Shown here: positions 33,735-42,961 of the stretch, piece by piece
Layout: each line of letters starts with the position of its first letter
Position numbering within the stretch: position 1 is the stretch's first letter
DNA from: Micromonospora purpureochromogenes
GTDB lineage: Bacteria > Actinomycetota > Actinomycetes > Mycobacteriales > Micromonosporaceae
Reading direction: 5' to 3'
Assembly (NCBI RefSeq): GCF_900091515.1
Contig: NZ_LT607410.1
Location: forward strand, 496,001-560,000
DNA: 64,000 bases
Program-made: the position numbers and the translations under genes
Notes under the pieces: model-generated
Database searches by the model: none
Told to the model about the DNA's origin: nothing
Seen by the model: the letters and a program-made list of their open reading frames with translations, nothing else

Positions 33735-34739
33735 TCATTTTCCAACGACAGCGGTCAATACGTCGTCCAATGTCACCACGCCGAGGGGCCGGCGACCGTC
33801 GCTCACCAGCACCATGTGCCGCCGCTCGCGCCGCATCGCCAGCAGCAGGTCGGCCAGCGTGCGGTCCGGCGGCACCACCGCCAGCGGCCGGTAGACGTCG
33901 GCGGGCACCGGGGCCCGGCGGGACGCCCCGGCGTACCCGAGGACGTCCTTGACGTGCACGAAGCCGAGCACCCGGCGGGTCGACCGCTGCACCACCGGGA
34001 AGCGGGACCGGCCGGTCCGGGTGGCCAGCACCTCCAGCGACGCCGGTGAGACGTCCTCGGCCACCGTGGTCACCGTCGACCAGGGTTGCAGGGCGTCCGC
34101 GGCGGTCCGCCGGTGCAGGGCCAGCGCCCCGGTGATGCGGGCGTGCTCCTCCGCGTCCAGCAGACCCTCGGTGCGCGCCTGCGACACCAGCCCGGCGAGC
34201 TCCTCGGCGGTGAACACCGTCTTCACCGCCTCGGTCGCCTCCACCCGCCACAGCCACAGCACCCGGCGGGCCGCCCACTTCATCGCCACCAGCAGCGGCT
34301 TGGTCGCCACGCAGAACGCCAGCATGGCCGGCCCGAGCCAGAGCGCGGACGGCTCCGGCCCGGCCAGGGTGATGTTCTTCGGCACCATCTCGCCGACCAC
34401 GGTGTGCAGGAAGACCACCACCGCGAGGGCGATCAGGAACGACAGCGGGTGGACCGCCGAGGTCGGCAGCCCCAGCGCGTGGAACGCCGGTTCCATCAGG
34501 TGGGCCAGGGCGGGCTCGGCGATCGCCCCGAGCCCCAGCGAGCAGACCGTGATGCCGAGCTGCGCCCCGGCGATCATCAGCGGGATCTGGTTCATCGCCG
34601 ACAGCGCCCAGCGGGCCCGCCGGGAAGTCGCCGCGAGCGGCTCCACCACGGTACGGCGGGACGCGATCAGCGCGAACTCGCTGCCCACGAAGAACGCGTT
34701 GCCGAGCAGCAACGCCAGGGCGATCAGCAGGTCAGTCAT
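33735..34739 (-). CDS. CNNM/CBS-domain (hemolysin C-like) transporter protein, short paralogue
   Basis: 334 residues. An N-terminal CNNM (DUF21) membrane domain has four helices (LLIALALLLGNAFFVGSEFALIASRR; AGAQLGITVCSLGLGAIAEP; VVGEMVPKNI). Two CBS domains follow (~205-330), ending VTLDDVLTAVVGK. The CorC_HlyC domain is absent, unlike its partner. The family is linked to Mg2+/Co2+ or Na+ movement. Its start overlaps the end of the upstream gene by 8 bases, so the two are co-translated and may form a heterodimer. Confidence 0.87.
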   Translation of the reverse strand: MTDLLIALALLLGNAFFVGSEFALIASRRTVVEPLAATSRRARWALSAMNQIPLMIAGAQLGITVCSLGLGAIAEPALAHLMEPAFHALGLPTSAVHPLSFLIALAVVVFLHTVVGEMVPKNITLAGPEPSALWLGPAMLAFCVATKPLLVAMKWAARRVLWLWRVEATEAVKTVFTAEELAGLVSQARTEGLLDAEEHARITGALALHRRTAADALQPWSTVTTVAEDVSPASLEVLATRTGRSRFPVVQRSTRRVLGFVHVKDVLGYAGASRRAPVPADVYRPLAVVPPDRTLADLLLAMRRERRHMVLVSDGRRPLGVVTLDDVLTAVVGK

Positions 34740-36054
34740 CGCCGTCCGGCTCCTCCGGGCGCACGACGCGGACCTGCTCGATCCGGTGCCGCTCCACCTC
34801 GACCACGGTGAACTCGTACCCGGACTCCTCGACCGTCTCGCCGGGCACCGGGATGTGGCCCAGCCGCGCCATCAGGAACCCGGCCAGCGTCTCGTACGGG
34901 CCCTCGGGCAGCCGGAAGCCGGTCTGCTCGGCCAGCTCGTCCTCGCGGAGCACCCCGTCGAGCAGGACGGTCCGTTCGCCACCCGGCACGGTCAGCTCGG
35001 CCGCGCCGGCGTCGTCCACCGCGTCCGGGTCGAACTCGTCGGCGATCTCGCCGACCAGCTCCTCGACCAGGTCCTCGATGGTGACCACGCCGTCGGTGCC
35101 GCCGTACTCGTCGACCACGATGGCCAGGTCGGCGCCGGCGTCCTTCAGCGCGGCCAGCACGCCGTCGAGGTCCAGGCTCTCCGGCACGTACACCGGTTCG
35201 CGGGCCACCGCCGCGACGGTGGTCAAGGCGCGGCGGTCCAGCGGCACCCCGAGCGCGTCCGGTACGCCGGCGACGCCGGTGACCAGGTCGAGGGTCTCCT
35301 CGTACACCGGGAAGCGGGTCCGTCCAGTCTGCCGGGACGCCTCCAGCAGCTCGGCCACGCTGGCGGTGGCCCGCAGCGCCACCACGTCGACCCGGGGGGT
35401 CATCGCCTCGGCGGCGCGCTTGTCGCCGAAGCGGATGGTGCGGCGCAGCAGCATGGCGATGTCCGGCGGCAGCGCCCCGGCCCGGGCCGAGATGGCCGCC
35501 AGCAGCCCCAGCTCTTCCGGGGAGCGGGCGCTGGCCAGTTCCTCCTGCGGCTCCACGCCCAGCGCCCGGACCAGCCGGTTCGCCGACCCGTTCAGCGCCC
35601 GGATCAGCCAGCCCAAGGTCCGGGAGAAGCGGTGCATCGGGCCGGCGGTGGCCAGGGCGGCGGGCATCGGCCGGGCCAGCGCGAGGTTCTTCGGCACCAG
35701 CTCGCCGAAGAGCATCGAGAGCAGGGTGGCCAGCGCCAGGGCGAGCAGCGGGCCGAACCGTTCCGTCCCGCCCACCGGCCGCAGCACCGGGGCGAAGAGC
35801 CGGGCCAGCGCCGGCTCGGCGAGATAACCGGTGAGCAGCGCGGTGAGCGTGATGCCGAGCTGCGCCCCGGAGAGCTGGAAGGAGAGCTCGCGCAGCGCCC
35901 GGCGTACCGTGGCCGCCGCGCCGTCCCCGGCGTCGGCGCGCCGGTCGATCTCCGCCCGATCGACGGTGACCAGGGCGAATTCGGCCGCGACGAAGAACGC
36001 GTTGCCGGCGGTCAGCAGGACGAAGCCGACCAGGGGCAACAGCGTGCCGAGCAA
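34732..36054 (-). CDS. CNNM/CBS/CorC_HlyC transporter protein
   Basis: 440 residues: CNNM membrane domain (TAGNAFFVAAEFALVTVDRAE; SGAQLGITLTALLTGYLAEP; FGELVPKNLAL), two CBS domains with MTPRVDVVALRATASV and AIVVDEYGGTDGVVTIEDLVEELVGEI, and a C-terminal CorC_HlyC domain. Presumed divalent-cation handling at the plasma membrane. The start is uncertain: TTG 36054 is used. It is the first gene of a two-gene operon. Confidence 0.87.
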   Translation of the reverse strand: MLGTLLPLVGFVLLTAGNAFFVAAEFALVTVDRAEIDRRADAGDGAAATVRRALRELSFQLSGAQLGITLTALLTGYLAEPALARLFAPVLRPVGGTERFGPLLALALATLLSMLFGELVPKNLALARPMPAALATAGPMHRFSRTLGWLIRALNGSANRLVRALGVEPQEELASARSPEELGLLAAISARAGALPPDIAMLLRRTIRFGDKRAAEAMTPRVDVVALRATASVAELLEASRQTGRTRFPVYEETLDLVTGVAGVPDALGVPLDRRALTTVAAVAREPVYVPESLDLDGVLAALKDAGADLAIVVDEYGGTDGVVTIEDLVEELVGEIADEFDPDAVDDAGAAELTVPGGERTVLLDGVLREDELAEQTGFRLPEGPYETLAGFLMARLGHIPVPGETVEESGYEFTVVEVERHRIEQVRVVRPEEPDGDD

Positions 36055-36203
36055 CAGGCCGTCGATGAGCGCGATTGTTCCACGGCCGCTCGCGGCGCAC
36101 GAGTTCGCCCGAGGTGACCCTGGTGACCCGTGGTTAACGTGGACGCATGCCGACCCTCACCCTCGCCGACGAACTGGTTACCACCACCGTCTCCTGAGCA
36201 CGA

Positions 36204-36240
36204 CGACGGCGGTGGCACCGCGTGGGTGCCACCGCCGTCG
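36204..36240 (-). terminator. Perfect stem-loop terminator
   Basis: 16-bp arms CGACGGCGGTGGCACC / GGTGCCACCGCCGTCG with a GCGTG loop, 26 bases after the stop of the Fe-S oxidoreductase gene. Confidence 0.88.
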
Positions 36241-36266
36241 GGTGTCCGGTGATCCGGAGGTACGCC

Positions 36267-38465
36267 TCAGCCGGCGACCGGCTCGGTCTCCTTGTCGCCC
36301 TGCGTCTGCTCGGGCTTGACCGAGCGGAGCAGCACGCTGGCCACGTCGATGACCTCGACCTGCTCGCCGGCGCCCTTGCCGTTGACCCCGTCGTTGAGCA
36401 TCGTCGAGCAGAACGGGCAGCCGACGGCGACCGTCCGCGCGCCGGTGGCCATGGCCTCTTCGACCCGGTCCACGTTGATCCGCTTGCCGATCTTCTCCTC
36501 CATCCACATCCGGGCGCCGCCGGCGCCGCAGCAGAAGGAGCGCTCGCTGTTGCGGGGCATCTCGGTGAGCTCGCCGGCGATCGCGTCGCCCAGCACCTCA
36601 CGCGGCGCGGCGAAGACCCGGTTGTGCCGGCCCAGGTAGCAGGGGTCGTGGTAGGTGACCCCGCCGTCCACCGGCTGCACCGGGGTCAGCTTGCCGGTCG
36701 AGACCAGGTGCGCCAGGAGCTGGGTGTGGTGCACGACCTCGAACTCGCCGCCGAGCTGGCCGTACTCGTTGCCCAGCGTGTTGAAGCAGTGCGGGCAGGT
36801 GGCCACGATCTTGCGCTTGGCCTTCTCCCGACCCTCGAACGCCTCGTTCAGAGTCTCGACGTTCTGCTGGGCGAGCATCTGGAAGACGAACTCGTTGCCG
36901 ATCCGGCGGGCCGGGTCGCCCGAGCAGGTCTCGCCCTCGCCGAGGATGGCGAACTTGACGCCCGCCTCGTTGAGCAGCGTGGCGACCGCGCGGGTGGTCT
37001 TCTTGGCCCGGTCCTCGAACGCGCCGGCACAGCCGACCCAGAACAGGTACTCGAAGTCGTCCACCTCGCCGACCCGCGGCACCTCGAAGTCGAGGCCCTT
37101 GGTCCAGTCCTCGCGGGTGTTCTGCGGGGCGCCCCACGGGTTGCCCTTGTTCTCCAGGTTGCGGAGCATGACGCCGGCCTCGGACGGGAAGCTCGACTCG
37201 ATCAGCACCTGGTAGCGACGCATGTCGACGATGTGGTCGACGTGCTCGATGTCGACCGGGCACTGCTCGACGCAGGCGCCGCAGGTGGTGCACGACCAGA
37301 GCACGTCGGGGTCGATGACCCCGCCCTCCTCGGCGGTGCCGATCAGCGGCTTGTCCGCCTCGGCCAGGGCGAGCACGTCCATGTGGGCGAGCTGCGCGGC
37401 GGTGGCCTTCTCCTCGCCGGTGAGGTCCTTGCCGCCGCCGGCCAGCAGGTACGGCGCCTTGGCGTACGCGTGGTCCCGCAGGCTGAGGATCAGCAGCTTC
37501 GGCGACAGCGGCTTGCCGGTGTTCCAGGCCGGGCACTGCGACTGGCAGCGGCCGCACTCGGTGCAGGTGCTGAAGTCCAGCAGGCCCTTCCAGGTGAACT
37601 GCTCGACCTGGGCGACGCCGAACTGGTCCTTCTCCGGGTCGGCCTCCTCGAAGTCGAGCGGCTTGCCCTCGCTCATCATCGGCCGCAGGGCGCCGAGGCC
37701 GGAACCGGCGGGCTTGGCCGGCTCACGCTTGAAGAAGATGTTGGGGAACGCCAGGAAGCGGTGCCAGGCGACACCCATGGTCACGTTCAGCGAGATGACG
37801 ATCAGCCAGGTCATCGAGATGACGATCTTGATGAGCGCGGCGACGCTGGCCCCGTCCTGCCAGTCGGGCAGCACCGCCCCGACCGCGTGGCTGAGCGGGG
37901 TGGCCCAGACCGGGTACTCGAAGTGGTCGGTGGCGACCTTGAAGCCCCGGATCACGAACCCGAAGATCAGGACCAGCAGCACGATCCACTCGACGAAGTA
38001 GCCCTGCCACATCGTCGAGCCGGTGAACCGGGAGCGACCGCCCGGCCGGGTGGGCCGGTTGTGCAGCCGGATCGCCATCAGCACCAGGATGCCGACCAGG
38101 CCCAGCACGCCGATGACCTCGGTGGCCAGGCCGAAGACCGTCCAGTGCCCGACGATCGGCAGCCCACCGGTCGGGGTGACCACCTCGAAGTACGCCTCGA
38201 GCACCAGCAGCGACAGCACGATGAAGCCGACCATCACGAACCAGTGCGCGGCGCCCACCACGCTCCACTTGAGCATGCGGGTGTGGCCGGCGGTCTCCAC
38301 CAGCATGGTCCTGGTGCGGGCGCCCTTGTCGGTGAACCGCTCCGGGGCGGGTTGCCCGAGCCGGATGACGGCCGTCATCTTCATGACCGCGCGCACCGCA
38401 AGCCACACCGCCACGGCGGTGATGGCGGCCGCGAGGATCGTGGTGACGATCTGGACGCTGCCCAT
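36267..38465 (-). CDS. Membrane-bound (Fe-S)-binding oxidoreductase, heterodisulfide reductase-like
   Basis: 732 residues. Five or six membrane helices occupy the first ~250 residues in a NarI-like layout. Two 4Fe-4S motifs follow (CTECGRCQSQCP and CTTCGACVEQCPVD), then two CCG domains with C-S-G-D-P, CPHCFNTLGNEY, CYLGRHN, FCCGAGGARMWMEE and CPFCSTML. It resembles the mycobacterial Rv0338c-type protein, thought to move electrons from the quinone pool. All cysteine motifs seem intact. Single-gene unit with its own terminator. Confidence 0.9.
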   Translation of the reverse strand: MGSVQIVTTILAAAITAVAVWLAVRAVMKMTAVIRLGQPAPERFTDKGARTRTMLVETAGHTRMLKWSVVGAAHWFVMVGFIVLSLLVLEAYFEVVTPTGGLPIVGHWTVFGLATEVIGVLGLVGILVLMAIRLHNRPTRPGGRSRFTGSTMWQGYFVEWIVLLVLIFGFVIRGFKVATDHFEYPVWATPLSHAVGAVLPDWQDGASVAALIKIVISMTWLIVISLNVTMGVAWHRFLAFPNIFFKREPAKPAGSGLGALRPMMSEGKPLDFEEADPEKDQFGVAQVEQFTWKGLLDFSTCTECGRCQSQCPAWNTGKPLSPKLLILSLRDHAYAKAPYLLAGGGKDLTGEEKATAAQLAHMDVLALAEADKPLIGTAEEGGVIDPDVLWSCTTCGACVEQCPVDIEHVDHIVDMRRYQVLIESSFPSEAGVMLRNLENKGNPWGAPQNTREDWTKGLDFEVPRVGEVDDFEYLFWVGCAGAFEDRAKKTTRAVATLLNEAGVKFAILGEGETCSGDPARRIGNEFVFQMLAQQNVETLNEAFEGREKAKRKIVATCPHCFNTLGNEYGQLGGEFEVVHHTQLLAHLVSTGKLTPVQPVDGGVTYHDPCYLGRHNRVFAAPREVLGDAIAGELTEMPRNSERSFCCGAGGARMWMEEKIGKRINVDRVEEAMATGARTVAVGCPFCSTMLNDGVNGKGAGEQVEVIDVASVLLRSVKPEQTQGDKETEPVAG

Positions 38466-38770
38466 CGAGTTGGCCTCCCGGTCTGCTGCCTGTCGAGCGG
38501 CTCGGCGACCGGGTGGCCGGTGTCAGGGCGTCACCGGCGTCGCGCCGCTGCCACCTGATCGACCGGGCCGGTCGATGACCTCGCTCCGCTCGGTCATGCA
38601 GTGCAGCCTACGCGCAAGGTTACCCAGCAGTAACGTGAGTCTTCTCGCACCCGGCCACGCCGCCCTGCGCACACCATAGGGTGCCCGGCGCCGGAGCGCC
38701 GGGCAGGGTTCCGCGAAGGTGACGTGGCACCGCCTCGACAGCGGGCCGGGTCAGCGTCAGCAGGAAGAAG
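38466..38770. other. Intergenic stretch without visible gene
   Basis: It contains the upstream region of the Fe-S oxidoreductase gene and the downstream side of crgA. I find no convincing ORF, tRNA or strong repeat. Confidence 0.5.
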
Positions 38771-39034
38771 TCAGCGCCAGCGGGAGAGCAGGATCAGCGA
38801 GGCGACCATCGCGCCGAAGCCGACCGCGAGGTTCCAGTAGCCCCAGGTGGCGACCGGGTACTCCTGCTCGGAGAGGTAGTAGACCACCAGCCAGCCGATG
38901 CCGCCGACGATCAGCGCGACCGCGGTCGCCGGCAGCCACACAGGGCTAGGCTTGCGCGTCGCCGCCGTGCTCGTCGGACGCACGTCCGTCGGCGGGGTGT
39001 ACACCTTCTTCTTGCGGACCTGAGACTTGGGCAC
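38771..39034 (-). CDS. crgA: Cell division protein CrgA
   Basis: 87 residues, the usual small size. It begins PKSQVRKKKVYTPP, a basic cytoplasmic N-terminus, followed by two membrane helices (LPATAVALIVGGIGWLVVYYL and LAVGFGAMVASLILLSRWR). CrgA sits at the septum and interacts with FtsZ, FtsQ, FtsI and penicillin-binding proteins to time division. GTG 39034 follows GGAGAG. It is divergent from the DUF881 gene, as in Mycobacterium and Streptomyces. Confidence 0.93.
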   Translation of the reverse strand: MPKSQVRKKKVYTPPTDVRPTSTAATRKPSPVWLPATAVALIVGGIGWLVVYYLSEQEYPVATWGYWNLAVGFGAMVASLILLSRWR

Positions 39035-39264
39035 GACGCTCTCCAGAGGGGGTGACGACCTCGTCCGGCCTGACAACCGGGCGCGGGGGCGACGGTCCAT
39101 GGCCAATAATGTTCGACAGCTAGCGTAGTCCGGACGGCCCGTCCAAGCCACGAATGGGGTCAGGCCGGTGCGCGGAGCGACCGGAAAGAGGGAAACGCCC
39201 CGGCGCACCCGCGCCCGTCGGCGTCGTGGCGGGCACCAACCAGACGAGGCGGAGGGAACGCTCG

Positions 39265-40071
39265 GTGGAGTACACATCCGGCGCGGCGTCCTGGCAGAAG
39301 GCCATGCGGCGGGCGGTCGCCGCGCTCCTGCCACGGCGGCCGCGGCAGCGGCGACCGGGCTGGTCGATCGGGGTGCCGCTGATCGCCGCCGCAGCCGGGC
39401 TGCTCTTCACCACCACCGCCACCACCGCCGGCGGCACCGCCCTGCGGGAGGACCGGCGACCCCAGCTGACCCAGTTGATCGAGGACCGGCGCGAGCAGGT
39501 GGCGGCCAGCGAGTTGCGGGCCGCCCGGCTGCGCGCCGAGGTCGAGAGCCAGACCGCCGCGCTGGCCGACACCGACGGCCCCGTGAAGGAGCAGCGCGAC
39601 CGGGCCGGACGCAGCCTGGAGGCCGCCGGGTTCACCGCGCTGTCCGGGCCGGGGGTGACCGTCGAGCTGAACGACGCGCCCCGCCGCAACGACCAGATCC
39701 TGCCCAAGGACGCGACCAACGACGACCTGGTCGTCCACCAGGGCGATGTGCAGGCGGTGGTGAACGCGCTCTGGGCCGGCGGCGCGGAGGCCATGTCAAT
39801 CATGAACGTCCGCGTGCTGTCCACCAGCGCGGTACGCTGCGTGGGTAACACCCTGCTGCTGCACGGCCGGGTGTACTCCCCACCGTTCAAGATCGTAGCA
39901 ATCGGCGATCCCGCTGCCCTCCAGCAGGCCCTCGCCGGCTCTGAGGGAGTCGGGTTGTTCAAGCAGGCGGTCGAGCACTACCAGCTGGGCTACAAGGAGA
40001 CCGTCTCCTCCGTGACCGTGCCGGCCTTCGAGGACTCCACCGCTCTGCGATCGGCGACGGTGCCCCGATGA
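39265..40071 (+). CDS. DUF881 family protein
   Basis: About 268 residues. One membrane helix ([22 protein letters not shown]) is followed by an extracytoplasmic coiled coil ([24 protein letters not shown]) and the DUF881 core: [35 protein letters not shown] and [23 protein letters not shown]. The function is unknown, but the gene is regularly placed beside crgA. GTG 39265 follows GGAGGG. The stop overlaps the sortase start (ATGA), so they form an operon. Confidence 0.88.
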   Translation: MEYTSGAASWQKAMRRAVAALLPRRPRQRRPGWSIGVPLIAAAAGLLFTTTATTAGGTALREDRRPQLTQLIEDRREQVAASELRAARLRAEVESQTAALADTDGPVKEQRDRAGRSLEAAGFTALSGPGVTVELNDAPRRNDQILPKDATNDDLVVHQGDVQAVVNALWAGGAEAMSIMNVRVLSTSAVRCVGNTLLLHGRVYSPPFKIVAIGDPAALQQALAGSEGVGLFKQAVEHYQLGYKETVSSVTVPAFEDSTALRSATVPR

Positions 40072-41942
40072 GTCCCGACGGCAGGGACCCGCGCCACCGC
40101 GACCGGAGCGACGACGAGACCGCGGTCATCCCCGCGGTCGAGGGCTCGACCCCGCCGGCCCGCCCCAACAGCTGGCCCGACCCGGTGCTGCCGCCGCGCT
40201 CGTCCGCGAACCGGCCGCCGACCCCGCCCGCCCCGGCCTCCCGATCGGCCGCTCCCGACGCGACCGACCGCGCGACCGCCGACCCGGGGCGCGCCCGGCC
40301 GCCCGTCGACCCGACACCCGAGCGCCCGGCCGCCCACCCGGTCTCCGGTGGCGCGGCGCCGGCCCGCCCGACCGACGGCCCGACCCGCCCCGCGCCGCCC
40401 GCGTGGCCCGGCAACGCCCCGGTCCGCCCGGCCGCGCCCGCCGCTCACCCATCCGCGGCCCCGGCCGCCGTGCCGCCGGCTCCGGCCGGGCCGGCGATCC
40501 ACCGGTCACCCGCGCCGTCGGAGCGCCCCGCCGCGCCCGCCCCGGCGGCCGCCGCCGACCACCAGCCCAGATCCGGGGTACGGCCGCAGCCCGTCACCGA
40601 GGCGCCGACCGCCTTCCTCCCGATCGTCCCCGCCCGTCCCGCGGACCGTCAGGGGAGCGCACCCGAGGCCCGAGGCACCAGGCAGCCCGTCGCCGGCGGC
40701 GTCGCCGGCCCGGGGCACCCGCACCCGGCCGAGGCCCGTCCCGGCGTACCCGCGCCGCAGGCCGGCCCAGGCGGGCCTGGCCTGCCCCGTGTGGCCGCTC
40801 CCGAGGGCGGCCTGCCCCGCGCGGCCGCCCCGGAAGGCGGACTGCCCCGCCCGGCCGCACCGGAGGGTGGCCTGCCCCGCGCGGCCGCTCCGGAGGGTGG
40901 ACCGGCCGGCGTGGCAGCTTCCAGCGGTCGAACGGACGCCTGGGGTACCGCCGGCGGCCCGGACAGCGGACCGACCGGCGCCTACCGCACCGGTGGCGCA
41001 ACCGACCGGTTCGCGGACCCGGCGGCCACCGCGATCATCCCGGCGGTGACCGGACGGCCCGCGCCCACCCAGCCGGCGCTGGACTCGACGGCGCTGATGG
41101 GCGCGGTGCCCCCCGTGCCCGAGCGCGACGGCCCGGCCGAGGACAAGCCCGCCGAGCCGCCGCAGCCCCGGCGCGGCGAGCGGGTGGTCCAACTCCGCCC
41201 GCACCAGACCGACGAGGGCTACAAGAGCGTCTACTCGGAGCTGACCCGGCCCTCTCTGGCGTCCCGGGTGCGCTCCGGCGTCCGGGTCACCGGCGAGGTG
41301 CTGATCACCTTCGGTCTGGTGGTGCTGCTCTTCGCCGGGTACGAGATCTGGGGCAAGTCGGCCATCGTCGACGCCCACCAGGGCGACCTGAGCAGCCAAC
41401 TGGCGCAGGAGTGGGGCCCGAGCGGGGACCCCACCGTCGCACCGTCCGCCGGTCCGACGGCCAAGCCCAAGCCCCCGGTGGAGGGCAAGCCGATCGCCGG
41501 CCTCTACATCCCCAAGCTCGACAAGAACTGGGTCGTGGTGGAGGGCGTCACGCAGAAGGACATTCGGTACGCCCCGGGCCACTACCCGAAGAGCGCGCTG
41601 CCCGGCCAGGTGGGCAACTTCTCCGTCGCCGGACACCGCAACCGGGCCACCTTCTGGCGGCTGGACGAGCTCGACGACGGCGACGCGATCGTCGTCGAGA
41701 CCAAGACCGACTGGTACGTCTACAAGGTGATCAAGAGTCGGATCGTCCGCCCCGACCAGGTGGAGGTCGTCGCGCCGGCACCGATCAGGCTGGAGCCGGG
41801 AGAGAAGCCGAAAAAGTTGCTCACCCTGACCACCTGCAACCCGAAGTTCGACAACTACCAGCGCCTGATCATCCACGCGGAGCTGGACACCGCGGCCAGC
41901 ATTCCCAAGTCCGAGGGCCGCCCGGCGGCGCTGGGAGGCTGA
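40068..41942 (+). CDS. srtE: Class E sortase
   Basis: 624 residues, much longer than a typical sortase because of a ~380-residue Pro/Ala-rich cytoplasmic N-terminus that includes 10-residue repeats. One membrane helix follows ([18 protein letters not shown]), then the sortase domain: [32 protein letters not shown] (catalytic His), [23 protein letters not shown] (catalytic Cys, Arg). Class E enzymes attach LAXTG proteins to the wall. Overlaps DUF881 by four bases. Confidence 0.9.
   Translation: MSPDGRDPRHRDRSDDETAVIPAVEGSTPPARPNSWPDPVLPPRSSANRPPTPPAPASRSAAPDATDRATADPGRARPPVDPTPERPAAHPVSGGAAPARPTDGPTRPAPPAWPGNAPVRPAAPAAHPSAAPAAVPPAPAGPAIHRSPAPSERPAAPAPAAAADHQPRSGVRPQPVTEAPTAFLPIVPARPADRQGSAPEARGTRQPVAGGVAGPGHPHPAEARPGVPAPQAGPGGPGLPRVAAPEGGLPRAAAPEGGLPRPAAPEGGLPRAAAPEGGPAGVAASSGRTDAWGTAGGPDSGPTGAYRTGGATDRFADPAATAIIPAVTGRPAPTQPALDSTALMGAVPPVPERDGPAEDKPAEPPQPRRGERVVQLRPHQTDEGYKSVYSELTRPSLASRVRSGVRVTGEVLITFGLVVLLFAGYEIWGKSAIVDAHQGDLSSQLAQEWGPSGDPTVAPSAGPTAKPKPPVEGKPIAGLYIPKLDKNWVVVEGVTQKDIRYAPGHYPKSALPGQVGNFSVAGHRNRATFWRLDELDDGDAIVVETKTDWYVYKVIKSRIVRPDQVEVVAPAPIRLEPGEKPKKLLTLTTCNPKFDNYQRLIIHAELDTAASIPKSEGRPAALGG
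40797..40916 (+). repeat. 30-bp tandem coding repeats in the sortase
   Basis: Four in-frame copies of the ten-residue unit [10 protein letters not shown] (last copy diverged to [10 protein letters not shown]) within the disordered N-terminal part. Number may vary between strains. Confidence 0.8.
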
Positions 41943-41947
41943 CGACG

Positions 41948-42232
41948 ATGTACGCCTGGATCTGGCGCAAACTGCCCTTAGGCCTGGCCGGCAAGATCAC
42001 CGGTTCGCTGCTGCTCGCCGCCGCGACCATGGCCCTGCTCTGGTACGTGGTCTTCCCCTGGGCCGAGCCCCTGGTGACCCCCTTCGACGACGTACAGGTC
42101 ACCCAGGACACCGGCGTGCCGGGCGACCCCGCCGACCCCGGCGTCGAGCAGGACGCCCCGTCCGGCGACGAGCATGAGCTGCCGTACGGCACCGACCAGA
42201 ACAACACCCCACCCCCCTCCCCGGACGAGTGA
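41948..42232 (+). CDS. Small membrane protein of the sortase operon
   Basis: 94 residues: a membrane helix near residues 10-33 (LPLGLAGKITGSLLLAAATMALLWYVVFPW) followed by an acidic, proline-rich outer tail. It is not recognised as a named family. The ribosome site GGGAGG overlaps the end of the sortase gene, five bases separate the genes, and pabA/trpG follows after four bases, so all three are co-transcribed. Confidence 0.75.
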   Translation: MYAWIWRKLPLGLAGKITGSLLLAAATMALLWYVVFPWAEPLVTPFDDVQVTQDTGVPGDPADPGVEQDAPSGDEHELPYGTDQNNTPPPSPDE

Positions 42233-42236
42233 GCCC

Positions 42237-42887
42237 ATGCGTGTCCTGGTCATCGACAACTACGACTCGTTCGTCTTCAACCTGGTGCAGTACCTCGGCC
42301 AGCTCGGCGTCGACTGCGAGGTCCGCCGCAACGACGAGATCGACGTCGCCGAGGTCGGCCGGCTCGACGCGGCCGGGGTGCTGCTCTCCCCCGGCCCGGG
42401 CAGCCCGGACCGCGCCGGCATCTGCCTCGACGTGATCAAGGCGTACGCCGGCAAGCTGCCCATCTTCGGCGTCTGCCTCGGTCACCAGGCCATCGGTGAG
42501 GCATTCGGCGCCACTGTGACCCGGGCTCCGGAGCTGCTGCACGGCAAGACCTCGGAGGTACGCCACCACTCGGTCGGCGTGCTGGCCGGGCTGCCGGACC
42601 CGTTCACCGCCACCCGGTACCACTCGCTCGCCGTGCTCCCGGAGACGCTGCCGGACGAGCTGGAGGTAACCGGCTGGACCGGGTCCGGCGTCGTGATGGC
42701 GATGCGCCACCGGACGCTGCCGATCGAGGGCGTCCAGTTCCACCCGGAGTCGGTGCTGACCGAGGGCGGCCACCTGATGCTGGCGAACTGGCTGGCCGCC
42801 TGCGGCCACCCGGAGGCGCTGGACCGCGCTCCGGAGCTGGCCGCCGAGGTGGACGCGCGGCGGCGGGCCGCCTTCGCCAACACCTGA
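42237..42887 (+). CDS. pabA/trpG: Aminodeoxychorismate/anthranilate synthase component II (glutamine amidotransferase)
   Basis: 216 residues. The class I amidotransferase motifs are complete: VIDNYDSFVFNLVQYL, LLSPGPGSPD, the nucleophile motif FGVCLGHQAIG, and VQFHPESVLTEGG with the catalytic His and Glu. It supplies ammonia from glutamine for 4-amino-4-deoxychorismate or anthranilate. Which product cannot be told from this subunit alone; the position beside pknB matches Rv0013. A bidirectional terminator follows. Confidence 0.92.
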   Translation: MRVLVIDNYDSFVFNLVQYLGQLGVDCEVRRNDEIDVAEVGRLDAAGVLLSPGPGSPDRAGICLDVIKAYAGKLPIFGVCLGHQAIGEAFGATVTRAPELLHGKTSEVRHHSVGVLAGLPDPFTATRYHSLAVLPETLPDELEVTGWTGSGVVMAMRHRTLPIEGVQFHPESVLTEGGHLMLANWLAACGHPEALDRAPELAAEVDARRRAAFANT

Positions 42888-42905
42888 GCACCACCACGAC
42901 AGCAG

Positions 42906-42937
42906 GAAGGCCCGGTCCCTGTGCGGACCGGGCCTTC
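42906..42937. terminator. Bidirectional terminator between pabA/trpG and pknB
   Basis: 13-bp perfect arms GAAGGCCCGGTCC / GGACCGGGCCTTC with a six-base loop, followed by TTC on the + side. It separates convergent transcription units. Confidence 0.9.
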
Positions 42938-42961
42938 TTCTGCGTCGTTACCGGAAGCGGC

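Noticed and set aside
36204..36240. Stem-loop as part of a riboswitch
   Set aside because: A simple perfect hairpin just after a stop codon with no conserved aptamer blocks, so a terminator is the better call.
40737..40916. Possible CRISPR-like repeat
   Set aside because: The repeats are in-frame tandem 30-bp coding units without spacers. No CRISPR array or cas gene is seen in the window.
40506..41876. 456-residue minus-strand frame opposite the sortase
   Set aside because: Antisense shadow; the + strand frame contains the sortase His and Cys motifs.
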